Of a DNA stretch of 40,555 nucleotides, positions 19,783 through 27,785 are shown piece by piece. The notes below the pieces were generated by a model, which had not been told where the DNA came from, did no database searches, and saw nothing but the letters and a program-made list of their open reading frames with translations. Positions within the stretch are counted from its first letter, which is position 1; each line of letters opens with the position of its first letter. This stretch comes from Stieleria tagensis (lineage in GTDB: Bacteria; Planctomycetota; Planctomycetia; Pirellulales; Pirellulaceae). The translations under genes and the position numbers were made by a program. The stretch spans positions 1 through 40,555 of the forward strand of contig NZ_JAMYFE010000056.1 of the NCBI RefSeq assembly GCF_024129865.1, given 5' to 3'.

Positions 19783-20763
19783 ATGACACGGAGTTCTGGG
19801 AAAAAACGTCCCGATCACAGCGCGATTGAGCAAGCAATCGTTCACAAAGAAAAGGAGTTGCGGACGCACCTGACAATCAGCACCATCGCGGAGGGATCAG
19901 GGCTCAGTGTGGCGAGCGTGAAACGCTTGCTTTACAACAGCGACAGCCACGGCTATGACACGTACCGGCAACTAGGGAAGTTTCTCGATCGCGAACCCAA
20001 ATGTCTTTGGAAACATGCGATACCGGTGTTGAAAGGAGGATCACCTGTTCAAAGTGCATTGACGACATTTGCTGAATTACTGCACGATGGAAAAATCAGC
20101 TGGTCCAAGGGGCAAGACCTTGGTGAGGCGTTGATGTTGGGGGCCATCCCTGAGATGCGGGGCTTTGCTCTTAGCGTGCATCAATGGGAAGAGCTTTTTG
20201 AGCACCTGACTAGACGGGGGCATCTGTATCGGCGGTTCGATGGCACCCTTGAGCCAGGGCGTCCGACTCCGAAGAAACTTTTGGAGCTGATTAGGGTGCG
20301 AACAAAGTTTGAGTGTTGGCTGGTCGATCAGTTTGTTGCACGGGACGAATACGATCAAAAAGCCATCGTCACAAGCATGAGGCAAGCGTACGAATTATGT
20401 TCTGCAGAGTTGGTGCGGGGAAGAGAGAGTCACTTCGTCGACAAGGAAACTCAGGTTCATCTTTGCTGGTGCCACGAGAATCATGACTTGCGAGACGTTT
20501 TTGCACTGATGTTAAAACGGTCAAGGCAAATAGCGGACTTCTTGCTGATAGAGCGTCTGAATCATCGCAATCCAGATGGCTACGATTTTATCGAACAACT
20601 AAATGAAATGCCGGGCGAATGGTCGACAATCATTGAGACGATTGAGGCTTATCCAAACGATGCTGAAAAAATCAAGAAGCAAGTTAAATTACACATGAAA
20701 CGCTCTGAATTGATGGTCGAGCAGATCGCCTATCATGAGAAACGACGAGGTCGTCGGTCCTAA
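19783..20763 (+). CDS. Transcriptional regulator: HTH plus FCD-like domain
   Basis: A 326-residue putative regulator. Residues about 30-52 (TISTIAEGSGLSVASVKRLL) form an XRE-like helix-turn-helix. The C-terminal 200 residues are all-helical and resemble the FCD ligand-binding domain of FadR-type GntR regulators: a first helix with VRTKFECWLVDQF, a Glu/Lys-rich region, HLCWCHENHDLRDVF matching the usual FHxxLxxxxxNxxL box, and a final IIETIEAYPNDAEKIKKQVKLH matching the HxxIxxAI-GD-MxxHL box. The FCD assignment is from pattern memory and is tentative. Such domains bind metals and carboxylates. The ATG has AGGA nine bases upstream. It is divergent from the membrane/vWA cluster and may control it. 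Confidence 0.62.
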   Translation: MTRSSGKKRPDHSAIEQAIVHKEKELRTHLTISTIAEGSGLSVASVKRLLYNSDSHGYDTYRQLGKFLDREPKCLWKHAIPVLKGGSPVQSALTTFAELLHDGKISWSKGQDLGEALMLGAIPEMRGFALSVHQWEELFEHLTRRGHLYRRFDGTLEPGRPTPKKLLELIRVRTKFECWLVDQFVARDEYDQKAIVTSMRQAYELCSAELVRGRESHFVDKETQVHLCWCHENHDLRDVFALMLKRSRQIADFLLIERLNHRNPDGYDFIEQLNEMPGEWSTIIETIEAYPNDAEKIKKQVKLHMKRSELMVEQIAYHEKRRGRRS

Positions 20764-21215
20764 TCAAGCTGTGGGGGTATCAGACGATCATGCGGATGAT
20801 TTGATTTGGACGAGCCAATTCCTGCGAGTTGGTTGAGCTGGTCCAATGTTCGACTCGCTTCATGTCGAACATCATCGCGATGGTAGTTCGACGTTTCATT
20901 GATGATAAGGCGCGTTGTAAATCGGATCAGGAACATTTCCATCGGTGCCGACAATCCCCCATAATCATCGATTTGCTCCTCACAATCCGCCAGCACACGC
21001 TGTGCCTTTGAAAGCGGACAGCCAATGTTGTACTGGTGCTTACCATCTATCAACGGATTGGAGATCAAATCTCTGTCGAGATTTTGGACAAACCATTCGT
21101 CCTGCCGGTCAGGGTCAATTTTTTCCAGCCACGGATACTGACATTTGTCGAACGGGAATCCGACCGGAATGTGCGGATTTGCAAATGATTGTGTGCAAAA
21201 TATTTTGGCTAGCAT
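20760..21215 (-). CDS. Hypothetical protein downstream of the replication initiator
   Basis: A 151-residue protein, acidic and soluble, with no recognised domain. It starts MLAKIFCTQSFANP at ATG 21215, supported by AGGAGA six bases upstream; a longer reading to 21284 lacks a ribosome site. It ends LIPPQLD and its stop overlaps the stop of the convergent regulator by four bases. It lies 69 bp after the stop of the replication initiator on the same strand, so it may be a replication accessory or copy-control protein; that is inferred only from position. Confidence 0.6.
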   Translation of the reverse strand: MLAKIFCTQSFANPHIPVGFPFDKCQYPWLEKIDPDRQDEWFVQNLDRDLISNPLIDGKHQYNIGCPLSKAQRVLADCEEQIDDYGGLSAPMEMFLIRFTTRLIINETSNYHRDDVRHEASRTLDQLNQLAGIGSSKSNHPHDRLIPPQLD

Positions 21216-21277
21216 GTTGTCTCCTCTTCGTTGTTTGGGTTCGTGGTATGGTGCTACGAACAAAGCACATTGTACTT

Positions 21278-21304
21278 CGAGCAATTACGCTCTCGCATTG
21301 CTCG
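21278..21304 (-). terminator. Hairpin at the 3' end of the replication initiator gene
   Basis: CGAGCAAT (21278-21285) and ATTGCTCG (21297-21304) are a perfect 8-bp inverted repeat around 11 bases, overlapping the initiator's stop codon. A second, weaker stem, GTTCGT (21239-21244) with ACGAAC (21256-21261), follows it. They probably end or attenuate transcription between the initiator and the next gene. Confidence 0.5.
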
Positions 21305-22355
21305 TCAAACGACGACAAAACCCCAGAAACGCGGCATCCGGATCACGCGGAGGCCCCGCGCCAACTGCAGCAAACGCTTCACGCCACTGTCGTTCCAATG
21401 TGTACACATCAAAGCCCGGACATTGCAATCGTGCTCGGTGATAGGTGTCTGGATCGAGCGGTGGAATCAGCGATGCAAATGAATTTACACCCGATCCCGG
21501 CACCGTGCCACGATTCACAAACGTCACCATGTCGCTGCTTCCGTTTGAATCGAGTCCTAATCGAATGCTGTAGTCCGGCATGTGATCATTCGCGATGTCG
21601 TCCTTGACGATCGCCCTTGTCAACCGACGAAATTCTTTCAGCGTGCTGCTGGAGCCAGTCTTTTTTTGCAACAGCTTTAACGAGATCTTCCATTCCGACC
21701 GCCGTCCGCAATGCTTCCGAGCCAACTCGTACATCCGTTTTTCGAGCGGCTTACGGAGCCGGAAGTAATCCCTGCTGATCGTCAGAACTTCTCGCGCATT
21801 GATAGCATTAAAAATCCAGTCGGAGAGGTTGACTCGTAGTTCTGACATTCGGCCGGACTTGGTTTGCCGGACGATCCGCCAGCTGTCAATCAAACCAAAG
21901 CCTTCGCTGATCTCCTCTCCAGCGGTTTTCAGATTCGTTTTGATGCGAGTCCCGCTCAGGCGCTCAAAGGCCGAAACGAGTTGCTCGTAGCCTCGCCCGT
22001 CTGTCCGGCGATTAGTCGTGACCAGTAAATCGCGGGCTGTCAGGTGAAGGGTTCGGCTGGTCGGTTTTCCGTTGTTGAGCTTCGCGACGAGCTGACTGAT
22101 GCAATAGATCAGAATGTCTTTGTCGTGAATGGTTGCCAAACCCAGGCTGCTCGGCGTCACGGTCAGCGTGATGCCGTTGTGCTCGTAATGGCGTTGTCCC
22201 GTGTCTGCCTTCGTGGCCAGAGAGAACAATGGATGTTCCATCGTCCCAAGGTCATCCTTGGGGATTGCATCTGTCACATCACATATGAACAGATCACCTT
22301 CCGGGTATCGATCAGGTAGCAACGTTGGTCGGTTCGTTTGAATCTGGCCATCCAT
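21285..22355 (-). CDS. Plasmid-type replication initiator (RPA family)
   Basis: A 356-residue replication initiator protein. Recognisable RPA-family features are the N-terminal HPLFSLATKADTGQRHYEH block (about 40-60), then ITLTVTPSSLGLATIHDKDILIYCISQL (about 62-90), and the winged-helix pieces LERLSGTRIKTN and LSDWIFNAINAREVLTISRDYFRLRKPLEKRMYELARKHCG. It would bind iterons and open an origin. The preferred start is ATG 22355; a TTG at 22370 also exists and neither has a clear ribosome site. The upstream region holds iteron-like repeats and a DnaA-box match, as expected for a plasmid replicon. Presence of a Rep on a tRNA-integrated element suggests excised, replicating circles or a captured plasmid. 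Confidence 0.87.
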   Translation of the reverse strand: MDGQIQTNRPTLLPDRYPEGDLFICDVTDAIPKDDLGTMEHPLFSLATKADTGQRHYEHNGITLTVTPSSLGLATIHDKDILIYCISQLVAKLNNGKPTSRTLHLTARDLLVTTNRRTDGRGYEQLVSAFERLSGTRIKTNLKTAGEEISEGFGLIDSWRIVRQTKSGRMSELRVNLSDWIFNAINAREVLTISRDYFRLRKPLEKRMYELARKHCGRRSEWKISLKLLQKKTGSSSTLKEFRRLTRAIVKDDIANDHMPDYSIRLGLDSNGSSDMVTFVNRGTVPGSGVNSFASLIPPLDPDTYHRARLQCPGFDVYTLERQWREAFAAVGAGPPRDPDAAFLGFCRRLTSNARA

Positions 22356-22397
22356 AGACCGATCATGCAACAGCCGAAATACAACGTCAACAATTAC

Positions 22398-22565
22398 GTG
22401 TGATCACACTCGCATTTGTCCCCAATCGTGTTATCAGCCACCGTCGGTCGGATTCGTGCTTTTCCACTCCGATTTGTGTGCTTTCACACTCGCTGAAGTG
22501 TGCTTTTACCCACTGGACGGGGTGATTTGTCGTTCCATCTCAGACGTTTGACGAGGTTTTCCACA
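22398..22565. other. Candidate replication origin: iteron-like repeats and DnaA box
   Basis: This lies directly upstream of the initiator gene. It holds a perfect 12-bp palindrome GTGTGATCACAC (22398-22409) and three imperfect direct repeats of about 22 bp at 22451-22470, 22471-22492 and 22495-22516, each with the form GTGTGCTTT(T)-(C)CACT. A match to a DnaA box, TTTTCCACA, is at 22557-22565. The full gap runs from 22356 to 22807; beyond 22566 I see only A-rich CACA runs near 22583-22600 and the recombinase promoter region. The origin role is inferred. Confidence 0.6.
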
Positions 22566-22807
22566 GGCCTAACGCCTTTTACAAACACATAAAAACACAC
22601 CGGCGCCGCTGTTTGACCGCAGTCGGACGACTCATCAACGACCCGGACCACACAATCTGGCATTCGGAAAAGTGTAAAGGGTCGATATTGCCAGAATCGA
22701 TAGAGCGAAACCGGCAGCGATCTGGTCCGAATCAAAACTGTGTTCACGTAAAGTCTCGATTGTCATTGACGATTGACAGTCTTCAGCTCGGCTGGCATGT
22801 TCCAACA

Positions 22808-23416
22808 ATGACGAAACAAATTGCCGTTTATTGCCGCGTGAGTTCGGCCAGCCAAGCAACCGCCAGTCAAAAGCCAGACCTGCAGCGTTGGCTGGACGCA
22901 TTCGGCGAGGGGGTTCCGGTTGTCTGGTACGAAGATCGATACACGGGACGGACGATGGATCGGCCCGCTTGGAATCGACTGATGTCCGATCTTCATGCTG
23001 GCAAAATCGCGAAAGTTGTGGTGTGGCGTCTGGACCGACTTGGGCGGACAGCACGCGGACTGACCACCCTCTTCGACCAGCTCCCCCGACTCGGTGTGGG
23101 ACTTGTCTCCGTCAAAGACGGTCTTGATCTGGAGACAGCTACCGGCCGTTTGATGGCCAACGTTCTCGCCAGCGTCGCACAATACGAAACGGAGATTCGT
23201 GGCGACCGAGTACGAGCCGGTCAGCAGATCGCTCGCAACCGCGGCACAAGATGGGGAGGATCTCAACCCGGGCGTTTGCTGTTTCTCTCAAGTGAACAAT
23301 GCGAACAGATTGTGTCGCTTCATCAGGCTGGCCGATCAAAATCATCCATCGCCCGAGCGTGCGGAGTCAGTCGTCCCACGGTTTACCGAATACTGAAGCA
23401 ACACGATTCATCGTAA
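22808..23416 (+). CDS. Serine recombinase (resolvase/invertase family)
   Basis: A 202-residue small serine recombinase. The N-terminal catalytic domain shows YCRVSSASQ with the nucleophilic serine at 12, then the conserved WRLDRLGRTARGL (about 80-93) and ETATGRLMANVLASVAQYETEIRGDRVRAG (about 120-150) segments of the resolvase family. The C-terminal helix-turn-helix is SSIARACGVSRPTVYRIL. The start at 22808 is chosen because the resolvase fold starts there, although an in-frame ATG-less extension to 22613 is open. It may resolve cointegrates or multimers, or invert a segment; a paired res site was not identified. It is divergent from the replication initiator, a common plasmid arrangement. Confidence 0.92.
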   Translation: MTKQIAVYCRVSSASQATASQKPDLQRWLDAFGEGVPVVWYEDRYTGRTMDRPAWNRLMSDLHAGKIAKVVVWRLDRLGRTARGLTTLFDQLPRLGVGLVSVKDGLDLETATGRLMANVLASVAQYETEIRGDRVRAGQQIARNRGTRWGGSQPGRLLFLSSEQCEQIVSLHQAGRSKSSIARACGVSRPTVYRILKQHDSS

Positions 23417-23429
23417 GTACGATCTTACG
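23412..23429 (+). terminator. Hairpin overlapping the recombinase stop
   Basis: CGTAAG (23412-23417), loop TACGAT and CTTACG (23424-23429) form a perfect 6-bp stem around the stop codon of the recombinase gene. No T-tract follows. Terminator-like. Confidence 0.4.
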
Positions 23430-23581
23430 CTGTCACACTCATCCGCAATCACGAAGATACGACTTTTTCCGGCTGCCCCGATTCAAGCGAGTCGGCTGGC
23501 TCTTCATTGGTTTGCTTTGAAGCATCAGGTCCGCAATCCAGCACCGTTCGCCGCCCCCGTCAATGAACGGCCCGCACCAAC

Positions 23582-23659
23582 CTCCGCGAAACGCGGAGCC
23601 GTGTTGTTCATGACGGCGACATCGCTCGTTGCTCTTAGGTTTGCGTCCTTCAACGCAAC
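23582..23659 (+). promoter_or_regulatory. Two perfect hairpins in the leader of the MGLDMYA gene
   Basis: A 7-bp stem with AAA loop (CTCCGCG-AAA-CGCGGAG, 23582-23598) is followed by an 8-bp stem with a 6-nt loop (GGTTGCGT, CCTTCA, ACGCAACC, 23638-23659). The second ends seven bases before the AAGGAG ribosome site of the gene at 23678. They could be a terminator plus a translational control element. The rest of 23430-23677 shows nothing else. Confidence 0.5.
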
Positions 23660-23677
23660 CAACGAAAGGAGCACATC

Positions 23678-24040
23678 ATGGGACTCGATATGTACGCAAT
23701 GGCAACCAAGGAAAAAATCGATCGGCCAGTCGATTTCAAAGTCACGGAGGCATCGCAAATCTTCTACTGGCGAAAGCATCCTGATCTACACGGCTGGATG
23801 GAACAGCTGTACTACATCAAAGGCGGACAGGAACCGTTCAACTGCGTCCCCGTCGCACTTGATGAGTCCGACCTAGACCGGTTGGAGAAAGAGCTTTGCA
23901 ATGAAGATCTGCCGTCAACATCCGGTCCGTTCTTTGGCGTCTCGACAGACCACGACAAAGAAGACGACCTGGCGTTTATCGCGAAGGCACGTCATCACAT
24001 CGGGGAAGGCTACACGGTGTTTTACGACTCTTGGTGGTAG
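23678..24040 (+). CDS. Conserved small protein starting MGLDMYA
   Basis: A 120-residue soluble protein of a family common in phages and plasmids, recognised by the MGLDMYA start and the pattern FYWRKHPDLHGWMEQLYY near 29-46, then DLDRLEKEL and a closing EGYTVFYDSWW. The function is unknown; annotations seen for this family vary and are not reliable. AAAGGAG seven bases upstream supports the start. It is 94 bp upstream of the primase-like gene on the same strand, so co-expression is likely. The leader has two perfect hairpins, suggesting post-transcriptional control. Confidence 0.8.
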   Translation: MGLDMYAMATKEKIDRPVDFKVTEASQIFYWRKHPDLHGWMEQLYYIKGGQEPFNCVPVALDESDLDRLEKELCNEDLPSTSGPFFGVSTDHDKEDDLAFIAKARHHIGEGYTVFYDSWW

Positions 24041-24134
24041 GTCGAGCTACGGAAACACGGCGAAACGTTTCGTCGTGTTTCTGTTTTACCGACATTACGA
24101 TGCAACGGAAAAACGCATGAACAAAGGAGGCAGA

Positions 24135-25178
24135 ATGCCGAAGTGGATAACGTCGAACGCAAACTTGATCGAAAGCTCGAAAACGCGCTACGATAGCAAG
24201 ATGGATCGTCAGCAAGAACTACAACGCTTCAAAAAACTGGACTTGCAGCTTTATGCCGAGTCTCGCGGCTTTGTGGTCGACCGCCGGCTGAGCAGCCGAA
24301 GCAGTGTCGTGATGCGACGTAGTAGCGGCGACAAAATTGGAATTGCAAAAACGACCGCCAACACTTTCGTTTATTACAACTACAAAACCGACGAGGGAGG
24401 TTCGATCATCGACTTCGTGATCGCTTTGGATGGCGGCAACCTCGGAACCGCCAGACGCACCCTCCGCGGCTACAGTGGTTCGAACTCAATGCCCCGTACG
24501 ACCTCGCCAGCATTCCCATTTGAGCTACAGCCCTCTAAGCACGATGCATCACGCGTACTGGCTACTTGGATGAAGGCAAAATCGATTCCATCGACTGGCC
24601 ATCCCTACCTGACGAAGCATCGTGGAATTCCAGCCGAAGTGCAGAACGATCCCATTTTTCGGGATCGCATTCGAATCTGTGAACGCGGCAATGCGATGTT
24701 TCCGCACTTCAATCAATCCGGGTTGTGCGGAATTGAGCTAAAAAACGGCAACGAGTCAGGAACCACTTTCACCGGATTTTCACCAGGCGGAATGAAGGGC
24801 CTGGCGTGCTCGCGTCCAAGAGACACCGACGTCGAAATGGTGCTTTGTGAAACGGCCGTCGATCTGTACAGCCTAGCGGCCATCGAAGGAACACAGAATC
24901 GCAGGTTCTTCAGCACGGCGGGGCAATTCAGTTCGCATCAAGCAGAGTGTTTGCGATCTGCTGTGAACAACATGCCGGAAGGTGCCAAACGAATTCTGCT
25001 GGCATTCGACAACGATGACGCGGGACGTCAAATGGCGTCTCGAATTCGAGATCTTTTGTCAGAATGCCGATTGGAGATCGTTGATCACTTTCCGCGTGGC
25101 GACGGAAACGATTGGAATGACGAACTTTTGAGTCAATCCCCGCAACGGCCAACAGCACCGCAGGCCAATCTGCTTTAA
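24135..25178 (+). CDS. DUF3991/Toprim primase-like protein
   Basis: A 347-residue protein of the plasmid type with a DUF3991 region and a C-terminal Toprim domain; it may make primers on transferred single strands. The N-terminal part (about 30-110) includes LDLQLYAESRGFVVD and RSSGDKIGI, followed by DEGGSIIDFVIALDGG. The DUF3991-like part covers about 140-225 (YLTKHRGIP, FTGFSPGG). Toprim features are E239 in VLCETAVDLYSLAAIEG and the D292-x-D motif in LAFDNDDAGRQ. The ATG at 24135 is chosen because AAGGAGG lies four bases before it; the open frame to 23901 would run through the upstream gene. Its place between recombinase and ArdC fits the transfer module. Confidence 0.85.
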   Translation: MPKWITSNANLIESSKTRYDSKMDRQQELQRFKKLDLQLYAESRGFVVDRRLSSRSSVVMRRSSGDKIGIAKTTANTFVYYNYKTDEGGSIIDFVIALDGGNLGTARRTLRGYSGSNSMPRTTSPAFPFELQPSKHDASRVLATWMKAKSIPSTGHPYLTKHRGIPAEVQNDPIFRDRIRICERGNAMFPHFNQSGLCGIELKNGNESGTTFTGFSPGGMKGLACSRPRDTDVEMVLCETAVDLYSLAAIEGTQNRRFFSTAGQFSSHQAECLRSAVNNMPEGAKRILLAFDNDDAGRQMASRIRDLLSECRLEIVDHFPRGDGNDWNDELLSQSPQRPTAPQANLL

Positions 25179-25531
25179 CGGCTTGGAAATCCCAATCGTC
25201 GATACGACTATACGACCTATCGTGTGATCGGCTTCACGTTGAAACGATGCTGCCAAATGGAACAACAATCACTTGCAACGAGTCCGATTACCAGAACCAT
25301 CGCTCCGGGGTGGGCGATTCCAATCCAATAGTTTACTTGTCCTGGGAAGGGCTGATTGTTGCTGGTCGATCAGTTGGCGTACGTATTTTCCCGCAGAATG
25401 ATCGACATCTTCTGGTTGTGGTCAGAAGAGCTGTCTCTGGCACGCCCATTCGCAAAGACTTTCTTGAGGCAATTGAATTCGATCGTAAAGCCGTTGAGTG
25501 TCTTCGATGCCAAGGTGCTCTTTCCTCAATT
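25179..25531. other. Gene-poor gap after the primase-like gene
   Basis: I see no gene that I would defend. A plus-strand ORF at 25247-25615 (122 codons) has some normal-looking sequence (IVYLSWEGLIVAGRSVGVRI) but no ribosome site, and its 3' part overlaps the minus-strand gene at 25532-25786. It is left as an open question. Confidence 0.35.
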
Positions 25532-25786
25532 TCATGGCTGCCGATTCGGAAGATCCATCGAAGCGTCCAGTGCTTCTGCAACATCACAGACAGCAATGGA
25601 GAATGCCCGCGATAGCTGATCGCTGAGGACGTGAACTCGTTGATCGCCGACGCTGACACGCAATCGTGGTGTGAATCCACCTTTCTGAAGCCACGATCGC
25701 AAGCTCTCCGCATGTTCGATCGCAGTATCCCGATCACCTTGGTGCACAGCATCTAACAACTGGTTCATTGCATCGATTGGATCCAT
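25532..25786 (-). CDS. Small hypothetical protein
   Basis: An 84-residue soluble, acidic protein starting MDPIDAMNQLLDAVHQGD, with predicted N-terminal helices and a later VSVGDQRVHVLSD strand region. I have seen similar short proteins in planctomycete mobile DNA (from memory), with an amphipathic helical start and a GG-F-x-P turn. Function unknown. It is the only minus-strand gene in this stretch, antisense to its neighbours, so it has its own promoter in 25787-25850. A competing plus-strand ORF overlaps its 3' half. Confidence 0.62.
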   Translation of the reverse strand: MDPIDAMNQLLDAVHQGDRDTAIEHAESLRSWLQKGGFTPRLRVSVGDQRVHVLSDQLSRAFSIAVCDVAEALDASMDLPNRQP

Positions 25787-26033
25787 GTTTCAACCGTTGC
25801 CGATTTCAGTGCAGATGTCAATATTCTCACGTTTCCATCGCTCTTTTCTCCACATCTTTGATTGTCGATCCACGCAGCTTCCCACCCTGTCGGCGAACGC
25901 TGCAAGGGCATGCCTGCATAACATCGCTTCGCTTGTCTTCGGCATGTCGCTGTTCGCGAAAACCCTTGCATCAACGCCGCCCAGCGGGTGGGGTTTCAGC
26001 CGCATGGTCAATCAAACGAAGGAGAAAACGATC

Positions 26034-26429
26034 ATGCAAAAACTTACCGAAGATCAACTCAATCAATTCACCGGCGATCTGGTTCGCTATCGCCATTCAG
26101 TCAATCGATCGGTGATCTACACACCCGGCGTCAGGCATGTTGCCGAGCGAGGCGAGGCCTACTGGCTGATCGATGCCATCGCATCTTGGATCGGATCGGA
26201 ACCGTTCGTCAAAGCCGTCAATGAGGACGGTCGCATTGGCTACATGCACTTTTGGACCCTGTCCGTCAACGCGAACGGGACCGCGAAGCTAGTCGCAAGA
26301 GCTGACAGTCCAGACCAGCCATTCATTTCGCAATCGCTTGTTTACACGGACTTTCCCATGAGTTTGATTGACATTTGTGCGGCGTTTGATGGCGAACACT
26401 GGACGCTGTATCTACCAAGCGAACACTAA
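26034..26429 (+). CDS. DUF6876-like small protein
   Basis: A 131-residue soluble protein matching the DUF6876 pattern as I recall it: LNQFTGDLVRYRH near the start, then IYTPGVRHVAERGEAYWLIDAIASW (about 28-52) and a closing FDGEHWTLYLPSEH. These proteins are widespread on plasmids and integrative elements of cyanobacteria and planctomycetes; the role is unknown. Start ATG 26034 is supported by AAGGAG ten bases upstream, against a longer frame open to 25785. It is followed by a strong hairpin and the ArdC gene. Confidence 0.77.
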   Translation: MQKLTEDQLNQFTGDLVRYRHSVNRSVIYTPGVRHVAERGEAYWLIDAIASWIGSEPFVKAVNEDGRIGYMHFWTLSVNANGTAKLVARADSPDQPFISQSLVYTDFPMSLIDICAAFDGEHWTLYLPSEH

Positions 26430-26444
26430 ATCAAATCATCACCG

Positions 26445-26473
26445 AAGCGTCGACGTTCATCGTTGACGCTTCC
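26445..26473 (+). terminator. Strong hairpin after the DUF6876-like gene
   Basis: GAAGCGTC (26445-26452) pairs with GACGCTTC (26466-26473); four further pairs (one G/T) bring the stem to 12 bp around a TTCAT loop. It starts 16 bp after the stop codon. It is likely to terminate or protect the transcript. Confidence 0.65.
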
Positions 26474-26578
26474 AATCGAACTGTGATTTAACCGTCGCAG
26501 TCAAACTTAAACTAAAGAAAGGGCAGTCCAATGACACTGACACAGGAAAAGACCGCCGCGACTGAAAGGTAGGTCGCA

Positions 26579-27577
26579 ATGGCAAAACGAAACCAAAAGA
26601 ACAAGCGTGACATCTACCAAGAAGTCACCGACAAGATCATCGGCTATCTCGAGCAGGGAACCGTACCGTGGAGGAAGCCAATCAAGGGTGTCGGCGGCAG
26701 CGGCTTTCCGAGAAATTTGCAGAGTGGAAAGAACTACCGCGGAATCAACGTGCTGCTTCTGGGGGTGCGAGCTTTCGAAAGCGGGTTCGGATCTAGCTAC
26801 TGGCTCACGTTCAAACAAACGAAAGAACTGGGCGGCCAAGTCCGAAAGGGAGAACGTGGCAGTTTAGTCACGTTCTGGAAATTGTACGCGACCACTGATC
26901 GTGCGAGCGGTGACGAAATCGAAGTCCCCGTCCTGAAGCACTACACGGTATTCAATCTTGGCCAAATCGATGGAATCGAATCACCCGATACCATGTCAGA
27001 TGCTGCAGAAACCGAAGCCTTCGAACCGCTGCGGCATGCCGAAGCGATTGTTGCGCGATACACCGATGGACCAAGTCTTCATCACGATGGCGGCCATCGT
27101 GCGTTCTATCGGCCTCGAACCGATTCGGTCCACATGCCACGTCCCGAAGATTTCAACGACCGGGAGACCTATTACGGGACACTGTTCCACGAGCTCTCGC
27201 ATTCCACCGCCCATTCGAGCCGCTTGGACAGAGGAATCGATACGGAGCCGGCCCCCTTTGGAAGTCCTGACTATTCGCGAGAAGAGTTGATCGCAGAGCT
27301 TTCCGCATCGTTCCTGTGTGCCGCCGCCGGTATCAGTCCACCGACCATCGAGCAATCGGCAGCCTATCTGCAGTCTTGGATCACGGTTCTAAAGGGTGAC
27401 GCTCGGTTGATCGTCAATGCTGCCGGAGCGGCGCAAAAGTCAGCGGATCGGATTCTTGGCCAGACGTTTGAAGACGCTGCAAAATCGAAAACGGGGCAGC
27501 CGGAAATCGATTCGTCAAAGTCCGAGCCTGCCAAATCGCAGCAAGACCACAATCTGTTGCAGCTGGGATTGTTTTGA
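26579..27577 (+). CDS. ardC: ArdC-type antirestriction protein
   Basis: A 332-residue protein of the ArdC family. Residues about 8-125 form the N-terminal single-strand DNA-binding domain (DIYQEVTDKIIGYLEQG, then VPWRKP and NYRGINVLLL). The C-terminal domain is a zinc metallopeptidase-like unit with HELSH at 204-208 and a third ligand glutamate in REELIAELSASFL (about 241-250). The last 40 residues are a Ser/Lys/Glu-rich tail. ArdC proteins protect incoming single-stranded DNA and counter host restriction during conjugation. Start ATG 26579 follows AAAGGTAGG. Its presence beside the relaxase supports transfer by conjugation. It contrasts with the Type I restriction locus in the same element, which it would have to spare. 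Confidence 0.9.
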   Translation: MAKRNQKNKRDIYQEVTDKIIGYLEQGTVPWRKPIKGVGGSGFPRNLQSGKNYRGINVLLLGVRAFESGFGSSYWLTFKQTKELGGQVRKGERGSLVTFWKLYATTDRASGDEIEVPVLKHYTVFNLGQIDGIESPDTMSDAAETEAFEPLRHAEAIVARYTDGPSLHHDGGHRAFYRPRTDSVHMPRPEDFNDRETYYGTLFHELSHSTAHSSRLDRGIDTEPAPFGSPDYSREELIAELSASFLCAAAGISPPTIEQSAAYLQSWITVLKGDARLIVNAAGAAQKSADRILGQTFEDAAKSKTGQPEIDSSKSEPAKSQQDHNLLQLGLF

Positions 27578-27618
27578 CGGAGGTGGGATTCTTTTATCAG
27601 CGTGTGATCCATCTGTTC

Positions 27619-27758
27619 GGTAGTGGCTGACTACCAGGATACGCTGCCACGATTTAGATGCCCGCCGCAATGGGCCCGTGTACTCGACTGCGCCTGCGTG
27701 CCGCACCAAACCCATGCGGAGGGCATCTGAACCGCGGCTGGATCGCGGACCATGGTCC
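27619..27758 (+). promoter_or_regulatory. Structured leader or small RNA: three tandem hairpins
   Basis: Three stems follow one another between ardC and the next gene. Hairpin 1: GGTAGT (27619-27624), loop GGCTG, ACTACC (27630-27635). Hairpin 2: AGATGCCC, CCGC and ATGGG (27656-27674) pair with CCCAT, GCGG and GGGCATCT (27711-27728), a 17-bp stem with one G/A mismatch and one bulged A, around a 36-nt loop. Hairpin 3: CCGCG (27732-27736), loop GCTGGAT, CGCGG (27744-27748). A 12-bp palindrome GGACCATGGTCC (27747-27758) ends it. This looks like a structured RNA; its role is unknown. Confidence 0.55.
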
Positions 27759-27785
27759 ACCACAATAAACAGAAAGGGAAACACC

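Noticed and set aside
25247-25615. 122-codon plus-strand ORF after the primase-like gene
   Set aside because: No ribosome site, and overlaps the more credible minus-strand gene. Not fully excluded.
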